DNA of 23,998 bases from Fen-1118 sp964491625. Its GTDB lineage: Bacteria; Myxococcota_A; Polyangia; Fen-1088. The stretch lies in the NCBI GenBank assembly GCA_964491625.1, contig CAZBIU010000061.1, positions 1 to 23,998 of the forward strand, written 5' to 3'. Position numbers and translations under genes: made by a program. Below, piece by piece: positions 14,179 through 20,446 of the stretch; the stretch's first letter is position 1; each line of letters starts with the position of its first letter. The notes beneath the pieces are model-generated. The model made no database searches, was not told the DNA's origin, and saw nothing but the letters and a program-made list of their open reading frames with translations.

Positions 14179-14741
14179 CGACGAACTCCAGTGATAGCCA
14201 TACCCGCTGTATATTCGAAATGCTGCACTTTGATCAAACGCTTCTGTCCCGCCTGCGGCGGCGCTACCTCCGTAGTGCCACCCGGAGCCTGCTCATGTCC
14301 TCAGGCGTGAAGATTCTCAGCTGCGGCCGAGGCAGCCGCCCCCAAGCGCCTCGGGGAAGGGAAGACGAAACCCCTACCCACGTCTTCGTCCGCCTGCCGT
14401 TTCGGTCGGGGTTCGTCATCCCGAAGAAACCCGAGCACGCACTTGAATCGTTCCTGGCCGAGCCTCGGCGTCGGCTCGGCTCCGAGCAACGGTCCTTTCA
14501 AAGATATTGCCCTCGATCGGATCCAGCGCCTACCTCAGACGACCGGTTTCTTGGGGCTGGCATCCTGGGCGGTATAGCTCAAGATGGGACGTGTGGAAGT
14601 GGAACACCGTCCCGTACACGCTAGTCACGTTCGGGCTGGCTCCGCTGATGATTTGATGATTGCGTTGCCATTCATCATGGCACGGGCAACAGAAAATGAT
14701 CGAGATCGTTTGGCTCGACAGGCAAACTGGAGGAATAGGAG
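14179..14741. other. long intergenic stretch with a zinc-ribbon-like fragment
   Basis: No complete gene recognised. In one frame, 14230-14310 encodes LIKRFCPACGGATSVVPPGA followed by CSCPQA and a stop, which looks like the first zinc ribbon of a larger protein cut short; the only start codon is TTG. A 6-bp inverted repeat TGCCAT-TCATC-ATGGCA lies near 14666-14682, about 60 bp upstream of the next gene, and could be an operator. Longer frames here have no protein-like pattern. The stretch probably contains decayed sequence plus the promoter of the 14742 gene. Confidence 0.3.
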
Positions 14742-15956
14742 ATGTTGTTCAGCTCACTCTTGGACACAGGAAGCAAGCGCGGTGTGGATCTTGAGCTCGC
14801 CCGCGCGCTGCTTCAGGTTCTGACGCTCTCCGCGAATGGAGCCGAGCTTACAGCGCTGCACGCGATAAACTCGTCATTGATCCTCGATGTTTGTGCCCCC
14901 GATTCAGCGTTCCGGGCATTGGTCGAGAAAGGCGCCATTCGTTTCCGGAGGCGATATGACGGGATGGTGCCAATACAACTACTTGAACATATGCTTTCCG
15001 CCTCCAGCTATGTGTTTCTGGGGGCATGGCCTGAGCTAATCGACCAGACTGATCAAAGACACGCGGCGGCCGCCTTGCTACGCAAGGAAACTCCCTCCAC
15101 CGGAGATGTGGGCATTGATGCGCGAATGGACCGAGTACGTTCATTGCTCGGGTCTATCGAGGTGGCAGATCGTCGCTTCGGGCCTGCGCCGACAGAGGTG
15201 CCGTATCGAATGCCATACCAGACGCTATTCGAAGAAAGGATCCAGCGCGCCTTTCAGAACGAACCCGGTCCAGTGTCGATTTTCTTGAACGAGTTCGTTA
15301 GCAACGGCTATGGCCACAGAACCCGCACCGATCTCTATCGGGAGATTCGCCAGCGCGCCCCGGACGCCGCGACTCAGACAGGCGCAACGGAATTCGCCGA
15401 TGCAATATCCAACGTGCTCGTCGCCCAATCACTGGAAGCGCCTCTCCATACTGGGTGCACGAATGTTCTCACACGCTTTGCTCACACCGGCGTTACCTCG
15501 CATGGAAGCATCGTTGCGCTTGGGCTGGATGACATAGCGGATGTGCGAAGACTGAACCTCAGCTGGCGGAATATTTTGGCAGTCGCGCCAGTCGCTCAAA
15601 GACCGCTTGGTCCAGCGGAGATCGACGTCGCGATCGAACAGCTCTCCGGGATATATGCAAGGCGGGCGGTTCTGATGTCCGCCGGCATGGAGCAAGCGGG
15701 TGAGGAGGCTGTATCAATCTTGATAGAGCCTACGACGGAATTCTTCAAGTCCCCGAAATTCCTTGGGCGAGCAGCGGGAGTTGCTGCGGGGATCCCTTTT
15801 GCCTTCGCTGGACCCCTCGCGGGTGTCCTATTTGCGATCATCGGGTCAGTGTTGGGTGGAATTCTCGGGAAGAGTTTTGAGCGGTCCTTCGAGGCCCGAC
15901 GAGTCAAAAAGGCCCACAAGATCCTTTCCAGCTTCATGGACAAGCTCCCGGGCTGA
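14742..15956 (+). CDS. orphan protein with C-terminal glycine-zipper membrane hairpin
   Basis: The 404-residue product starts at ATG 14742 with GGAGG eight bases upstream. The first ~335 residues are soluble, probably largely helical, with no motif I recognise (for instance ELTALHAINSSLILDVCAPD and EPGPVSIFLNEFVSNGYGHR). Residues about 342-376 (GRAAGVAAGIPFAFAGPLAG then VLFAIIGSVLGGILGKSF) are a strongly hydrophobic, small-residue-rich hairpin resembling glycine-zipper or pore-forming segments. A basic helix follows (EARRVKKAHKILSSFMDKL). There is no signal peptide. The layout, a soluble sensor-like body plus a terminal membrane hairpin, is seen in membrane-damaging toxins and abortive-infection effectors, but no family match supports that. 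It stands alone between a gene desert and the excisionase-like gene, in a region with signs of mobility. Confidence 0.75.
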   Translation: MLFSSLLDTGSKRGVDLELARALLQVLTLSANGAELTALHAINSSLILDVCAPDSAFRALVEKGAIRFRRRYDGMVPIQLLEHMLSASSYVFLGAWPELIDQTDQRHAAAALLRKETPSTGDVGIDARMDRVRSLLGSIEVADRRFGPAPTEVPYRMPYQTLFEERIQRAFQNEPGPVSIFLNEFVSNGYGHRTRTDLYREIRQRAPDAATQTGATEFADAISNVLVAQSLEAPLHTGCTNVLTRFAHTGVTSHGSIVALGLDDIADVRRLNLSWRNILAVAPVAQRPLGPAEIDVAIEQLSGIYARRAVLMSAGMEQAGEEAVSILIEPTTEFFKSPKFLGRAAGVAAGIPFAFAGPLAGVLFAIIGSVLGGILGKSFERSFEARRVKKAHKILSSFMDKLPG

Positions 15957-16027
15957 GCTTGCACGACGGCTACGAAGGGACCCGAATTTCTACATGCCAG
16001 CCTCGCCCTTCCCCGTGTCTAACGAGT

Positions 16028-16348
16028 TCAAGATAGCCGCTGCGAATCCAAGGTCGCCTTCAACCGCGCCAGGTCCCTCTTCTTGAACACCCTCACCATT
16101 ATTCCCCCGATTCCTTTCCGCCTCTGGGCCTTCGGCACCTTTCCGGTCACCTCCAACCGCCAGTAGACCTTCGCGGCGATGCCTAGCTCTCTGCAGACAT
16201 CGCCGAGAAACATGTAGCCCTTCTTCCTGAACCGCTCGTACACCCTCCGGAGCGGTGTCGAGTGGTGGCCCTGGATGTACTTCGGGATACCGTGGGTCCG
16301 GTGGTGAGGCCGGAGCCTGATCTGCTCACCGCACCCGCAAGCGCACAT
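16028..16348 (-). CDS. CGCG zinc-knuckle plus MerR/excisionase-like HTH protein
   Basis: From ATG 16348 the 106-residue product begins MCACGCGEQIRLRPHHRTHG, a Cys-rich knuckle (C-x-C-x-C with downstream His residues) of a kind common in phage and integrative-element proteins. A MerR/excisionase-type winged helix follows: GYMFLGDVCRELGIAAKVYW, RLEVTGKVPKAQRRKG, and GGIMVRVFKKRDLARLKATL. Such proteins bind DNA and often control excision of mobile elements. No good ribosome-binding site precedes 16348. An upstream in-frame ATG at 16426 (GAGG nine bases before it) is possible and would overlap the comM remnant on the other strand. Its head-to-head abutment with a truncated comM suggests it arrived with the event that removed the comM 5' half. 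Confidence 0.5.
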   Translation of the reverse strand: MCACGCGEQIRLRPHHRTHGIPKYIQGHHSTPLRRVYERFRKKGYMFLGDVCRELGIAAKVYWRLEVTGKVPKAQRRKGIGGIMVRVFKKRDLARLKATLDSQRLS

Positions 16349-16415
16349 CGGAGCGGTGGGCTGAAGTCGGTAGGTCCACTGGGATCCTGTCTCGGCTCGT
16401 GAGGCACGAAGCCCA

Positions 16416-17321
16416 ATGATTCCCATGAGCTTCGGCCTCGGCGGTGACGCGACGCCGTGGGGGCCTATGTCCTCCAGTAAAGGAAAGACCATGCTAGCTC
16501 GACGGCTCCCGGGTCTGCTACCGCCGCTGACCTTCGACGAGTCGCTGGAAACCACCATGGTGTACTCGGTGGCTGGGATGCTGGCGGGCCGGTCGCTGGT
16601 CACCGAGCGCCCGTTCCGCGCGCCCCACCACACGGTCAGCGTGGCGGGGCTGGCGGGCGGCGGTCCCGCGGTGCGACCGGGCGAAATCTCGCTCGCCCAC
16701 AATGGGGTTCTGTTCTTGGACGAGCTGCTCGAATTCGGCCGGCCGGTCTTGGAGGCCCTCCGTCAGCCACTGGAAGAGCGTGCTATCGCAGTGGTGCGGG
16801 CCCGGCGCACAGTAGTATTTCCGGCCGACTTCATGCTGGTGGCGGCGCTCAATCCTTGCCCGTGCGGTCACCATGGCAATCGTCTGCGCACGTGCACCTG
16901 CTCGCAGCTCGCGATCAACGCCTACCGGGCGAAGCTGTCAGGGCCGCTCCTCGATCGCATCGACATGCACGTGGAGGTCCCGGCGTTGAGCTACCGCGAG
17001 TTGGTGGCGAAGGATTCGGGCGAGTCGACCCGGGCGGTGCGCGAGCGTGTCGAGAGGGCGCGCCAGACGCAGAAGAAGCGCGGCCCGCGCTGCAATGCCA
17101 GGTTGACGACCAGTGAGCTCGGCAGCGTCGCCGTGCTGGACGGCGACGGACACCGTCTGCTGGAGCGCGCGGTGGAACGGCTGGCACTGTCGGCGCGAGC
17201 CATCGAGCGCGTGCGCAGGCTCGCGCGAACCATTGCCGACATGGAGGGCAGCGCCTGCGTGCGGGGGCAACATGTGGCCGAGGCTTTGCAGTACCGGTCG
17301 TTGGATAGAGAGGCTACTTAG
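16416..17321 (+). pseudogene. comM: comM (YifB-type Mg-chelatase-like AAA+ ATPase), 5'-truncated remnant
   Basis: From about 16486 the frame reads KTMLARRLPGLLPPLTFDES, FRAPHHTVSVAGLAGGGP, LAHNGVLFLDELLEF, LVAALNPCPCGHHGN, LSGPLLDRIDMHVEVP and a C-terminal helical domain ending LQYRSLDREAT. This is the C-terminal ~60% of ComM, the hexameric helicase that promotes branch migration during natural transformation. The family is about 500 residues; only 301 are open here and the N-terminal ~200 are missing, with a stop at 16371 just upstream. At the junction the expected Walker A GPPGSGKT reads GPMSSSKGKT: two extra residues and no central Gly, so ATP binding should be lost. Walker B (VLFLDELLEF) is intact. 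I call it a pseudogene left by rearrangement. Confidence 0.85.
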
Positions 17322-17795
17322 ATGTTCACCACAGAGGACACAGAGGACACAGAGGTCGGAGGGGAAGGGTTGAATCGCATCTCGGAGGCGGTAATCGGGA
17401 GTGCGATCGTCGTCCATCGGTTTCTGGGTCCCGGACTACTGGAGTCGGCTTACGCGGTCTGCCTCGCCCACGAGCTGGTGTCGCGAGGACATCGGGTTGA
17501 GCGTCAGCGAAGCATTCCGGTCGTTTATCGAGGCCTGCGCCTCGATTGTGGCTATCGGTTGGATCTGGTCGTCGACGAGACATTGATCGTTGAGGTCAAG
17601 GCGGTTGACCGGCTGGTCGCCCTCCACGGCGCTCAGCTCCTCTCTTACCTGAAGCTCTCGGGGCTCCCGCTTGGTCTCCTCATCAACTTCAACGTCGGCC
17701 TGCTCAAGCAAGGCATCCGTCGTCTGAGACCTCCTCCATCCGTCTCTGTGTCCTCTGTGTCCTCTGTGGTTCAAACAACAAACGAAGGAGAATAG
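17322..17795 (+). CDS. GxxExxY family protein (PD-(D/E)XK nuclease-like)
   Basis: The 157-residue product contains GPGLLESAY (G38, E41, Y44), the signature of the GxxExxY family, and RLDLVVDETLIVEVKAVDRL with D81, E91 and K93 in PD-(D/E)XK nuclease positions. It continues LLSYLKLSGLPLGLLINFNV, also typical. Activity of the family is not established to my knowledge. ATG 17322 follows the comM remnant's stop directly and has GAGG upstream, giving a repeat-encoded N-terminus (TTEDTEDTE). A TTG at 17370 with a very strong GGAGGGGAAGG would start MNRISEAVIG, as most family members do, and may be the true start. The C-terminal PPPSVSVSSVSSVVQ is encoded by the right-hand inverted repeat. Its stop is 3 bp before recA. 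Confidence 0.85.
   Translation: MFTTEDTEDTEVGGEGLNRISEAVIGSAIVVHRFLGPGLLESAYAVCLAHELVSRGHRVERQRSIPVVYRGLRLDCGYRLDLVVDETLIVEVKAVDRLVALHGAQLLSYLKLSGLPLGLLINFNVGLLKQGIRRLRPPPSVSVSSVSSVVQTTNEGE
17328..17354 (+). repeat. left inverted repeat arm, three 9-bp units
   Basis: Three consecutive copies of CACAGAGGA (17330-17338, 17339-17347 and 17348-17356, the last ending T instead of A) preceded by AC. The 27 bases 17328-17354 are the exact reverse complement of 17744-17770. Confidence 0.9.
17744..17770 (-). repeat. right inverted repeat arm, three 9-bp units
   Basis: Exact reverse complement of the left arm over 27 bases. It encodes the Ser/Val-rich end of the GxxExxY protein and ends 28 bp before the recA start, so it lies in the recA 5' leader. 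With the left arm it could form a long stem around the whole gene in mRNA. Confidence 0.9.
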
Positions 17796-17798
17796 CCA

Positions 17799-18845
17799 AT
17801 GTCCACGATCAAAGAGAAACTGAAAGCAGTCGCCAGTGCCCTCGCCGCCATTGAGAAACAATTCGGCAAAGGCGCCATTATGTCCCTCGGCGGTGAAGCC
17901 GAGGACATCGCCGTGATCCCCACTGGCTCCGTCGGCCTCGACCTCGCGCTCGGCGTAGGCGGCCTGCCGCGCGGGCGCGTGGTCGAGATCTTCGGCCCCG
18001 AGTCCTCGGGCAAGACCACCATGACCTTGCACGCCATCGCGCAGGCGCAGAAGGCCGGCGGCGTGTGCGCCTTCATCGACGCCGAGCACGCGCTGGATGT
18101 CACCTACGCGCGCAAGCTTGGCGTTCGCGTGGAGGATCTCTTGGTCTCGCAGCCCGACCACGGCGAGCAGGCGCTGGAAATTGCCGACAAGCTGGTGGGA
18201 ACCGGCGCGGTCGACCTGATTGTCATCGACTCCGTGGCGGCCCTAGTGCCCAAGGCCGAAATCGAAGGTGAAATGGGCGATTCGCACATGGGCCTGCAAG
18301 CACGCCTCATGAGCCAAGCCCTGCGCAAGCTCACCGCGGCCACCAGCCGCAACAATACCTGTGTTATCTTCATCAACCAGCTTCGACAAAAGATTGGCGT
18401 AGTCTACGGCAATCCCGAAACCACCACGGGCGGCAACGCATTGAAGTTCTACGCCAGCGTGCGCCTGGACATCCGCAAGATCGGCGTGGTCAAAAACGGC
18501 GAGCAGCCGGTGGGTAACAAGACCCGCGTGAAAGTGGTGAAGAACAAGGTCGCCCCGCCCTTCCGCGAGTGCGAGTTTGAGATCCTCTACGGATCTGGCG
18601 TGAGCGCAGCCGGCGAGATTGTCGACTTGGCCAGCGAAGCCGGCCTCATCGAAAAGTCCGGCGCCTACTACGCCTGGAACGGCGAACGCATCGCCCAGGG
18701 GCGCGATAAGGCCTGCCAGTACCTCGTCGAGCATCCCGAGCTCGCCGCCGAGCTACGCGACAAGCTGGTGGCTCTTCGCAAGGCGGAGAACGCCCGCTTA
18801 GGAGCACCGGCGCCCGTCGCGAGCGGCGAGAGCGAGGCCGCGTAG
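17799..18845 (+). CDS. recA: RecA recombinase
   Basis: The 348-residue product is full length for RecA. It forms filaments on single-stranded DNA, catalyses strand exchange and triggers LexA cleavage. Visible hallmarks are IEKQFGKGAIMSLG at the N-terminus, Walker A GPESSGKT (residues 66-73), FIDAEHALD, Walker B DLIVIDSVAAL near residue 140, the L1 region GEMGDSHMGLQARLMSQALR, and NPETTTGGNALKFYASVRLD after the L2 loop. The L2-adjacent sequence INQLRQKIGVVYG has Gln where many RecAs have Met. Start 17799 has AAGGAG eight bases upstream, inside the end of the GxxExxY gene. No SOS box is seen in the short leader; the cassette may have displaced the native promoter, leaving recA dependent on read-through or a promoter inside the cassette. 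The ORF itself is intact. Confidence 0.98.
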   Translation: MSTIKEKLKAVASALAAIEKQFGKGAIMSLGGEAEDIAVIPTGSVGLDLALGVGGLPRGRVVEIFGPESSGKTTMTLHAIAQAQKAGGVCAFIDAEHALDVTYARKLGVRVEDLLVSQPDHGEQALEIADKLVGTGAVDLIVIDSVAALVPKAEIEGEMGDSHMGLQARLMSQALRKLTAATSRNNTCVIFINQLRQKIGVVYGNPETTTGGNALKFYASVRLDIRKIGVVKNGEQPVGNKTRVKVVKNKVAPPFRECEFEILYGSGVSAAGEIVDLASEAGLIEKSGAYYAWNGERIAQGRDKACQYLVEHPELAAELRDKLVALRKAENARLGAPAPVASGESEAA

Positions 18846-18951
18846 CGCACGCGGGAATGTTTCGGGGACGTGTGAGCGCCGGCGCCGTGCCGCTCGCTCG
18901 GGTGCTGCCTCACACGGATCTCTTCTCTCGCCTGCCCCATAGCACCCGTGG

Positions 18952-20342
18952 ATGCAGTCGCAAGCCGCAGCTACGGTCTGTCACGCTCCGGCGCACGGCG
19001 CAGTGGCGTCCGCACGCCGGCAGCCAGAAACGACGCTGCTGTACAAGACACTGCAAGCACATTGGCTCGGATTCCGTGCCACGATCGAAACCGACGGCGG
19101 TGATCTCCCAGCCTTCGTGCGCGACGAGTTCGAGGCGTACTTTCGCTGCGGGATCCTGGCCCATGGCTTCTTGCGGGTGCGATGCAAGGACTGCGGGCAT
19201 AGCAGGATCGTGAGCTTCTCGTGCAAGCGCCGCGGCTTCTGCCCGAGCTGCCTCGGTCGCCGAATGGCCGACACGGCGGCCTTCTGCGTGGACCATCTGT
19301 TCCCGAGAGTCCCGGTTCGGCAATTCGTGCTCACCGTTCCGGTCCGCCTCAGATTTCGCATGGTCTATTCGCCTGGCCTGACTACCGCCGTGCTCCGCTG
19401 CTTCATCGCGGCCATCACCAGCGACCTGCGCCGCCGCGCACGGAAGCGCAAACTCTCCGGAGCCCTCGAATCCGGCTCCATGACCGTGATCCAGCGCTTT
19501 GGCTCATCGCTGGCGCACAACGTTCACTTCCATACCCTGGCCGTGGACGGCGTGTGGGCCCGACAAGCTGACGGTAGCCTGCTCTTCCATCCGCTGCCAG
19601 CACCCAGCGACGAGGATGTTGCGCGCATCGCCAGGGCCGTCTGTCGCAAGGTCGGGCGCGTGCTAGCGCGAGAAAAGGGAAGCGACAACGGACGGACCTC
19701 GCTGCTCGACGAGATGGCCAACGCGTCCGTGCAGGGCCTGGTCGCCACTGGTCCCCGCCGCGGTTGCCGCGTGCTTCGCCTGGGCAGAACCGGTGAGGAT
19801 GCCAACGCCGCCGTCATCGGCAGGCGCTGCACCGACGTCGCAGGGTTCAACGTTCACGCGAACACCTGCGCTCTCGCCAACGAACGCGAGCGGTTGGAGA
19901 TCTTGGTGAGGTATTTGGCGCGCCCGCCGATCGCCAACGACCGGCTGAGTGAGCTGCCCGACGGGCGTTTGGCCCTCAAGCTGAAGCAAGCTTGGCGGGA
20001 TGGCGACGGGCACGGCGAAGCCGCGTGGGGGAGGGGCAGGGTGGGTAGGCCCAAGCACCCGGAGGGTGCACCACGAGCGTGGTCTTCACGCCGCACGAGT
20101 TGATGGAGAAACTGGTCGCCTTGATCCCTCGCCCACGAACGCACTTGGTCCGCTACCACGGCATTCTTGGCCCCGCGGCCGAGGACCGCGACAAGGTGGT
20201 GCCGAGTTCGGCCGAGGTGGAGTACGGGCACGGGACAGCTCCTGCGGAGCCACGACCAGACTCCGAGCTACGGGCTGGTTCTGCCCAGCGCGGGCGCTAC
20301 CGACAGAAGCCCGGCTTGTTTTCCCCCGGCGAATGGGCCTAG
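18952..20342 (+). pseudogene. IS91-family (Y2/HUH) transposase, frameshifted by an insertion
   Basis: The first frame (18952 to ~20003) encodes an IS91-type transposase. It has a zinc-finger region VRCKDCGHSRIVSFSCKRRG then FCPSCLGRRMADTAAF, VPVRQFVLTVPVRLRFRM, the HUH motif NVHFHTLAVDGVW, and the catalytic-tyrosine segment LVRYLARPPIANDRLS. Homology resumes in another frame from about 20072 with TSVVFTPHELMEKLVALIPR then PRTHLVRYHGILGPAAEDRD. Between them lies about 68 bp of unrelated sequence, not a multiple of three, which breaks the frame. The C-terminal part also fades (no terminal CPRC knuckle before the stop at 20342). These elements transpose by rolling circle as single-strand DNA. 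It lies 106 bp after recA and could have contributed to the rearrangements here. Confidence 0.85.
20004..20071 (+). other. 68-bp insertion splitting the IS91 transposase
   Basis: Removing 20004-20071 joins GATGG to CACGAGCGTGG and restores the reading KQAWRDGTSVVFTPHE, the expected uninterrupted transposase sequence. The insert is G-rich on this strand (GTGGGGGAGGGGCAGGGTGG) and has no coding pattern. No obvious flanking duplication is visible, and its exact ends are ambiguous by a base or two. Confidence 0.55.
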
Positions 20343-20446
20343 TTTACGGAACAGGCTATGTCGGCGTTGCCGCAACGGAGTATCCGGGAGGTATCCACTG
20401 CTCGGGCGTCTCGAAAAATGGCACTTGTCCGCCCTACGCTCACGGA

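Larger units (their letters stand above)
17326..17772 (+). mobile_element. putative mobile cassette: GxxExxY gene inside inverted 9-bp-unit repeats
   Basis: The GxxExxY gene is bounded by two inverted copies of a 27-bp sequence (17328-17354 and 17744-17770) built from the unit CACAGAGGA. The cassette lies exactly between the comM remnant and recA, separating recA from whatever lay upstream. No transposase gene is inside. From memory, GxxExxY genes with TTEDTEDTE-type repeat-coded ends recur in other genomes, suggesting a dispersed element. Boundaries are approximate and no target duplication is clear. Confidence 0.5.

Noticed and set aside
14301..14624. ORFs across the 14.3-14.6 kb gap on both strands
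   Set aside because: Arg/Pro-rich translations without motif or hydrophobic pattern; judged non-coding.
14568..14640. tRNA-like start (GGGCGGTATAGCTCAAGATGG)
   Set aside because: The opening resembles the acceptor and D-arm of a tRNA, but there is no matching D-stem, anticodon stem or T-arm and no 3' acceptor complement.
16349..16702. Long N-terminal extension of the excisionase-like frame
   Set aside because: This part is antisense to the comM remnant and has a low-complexity shadow-like translation; the real gene should start at 16348 or 16426.
17328..17770. Repeated 9-bp units considered as a CRISPR or tandem regulatory array
   Set aside because: Units are contiguous with no spacers and the two clusters are inverted around a coding gene, so an element boundary is a better reading.
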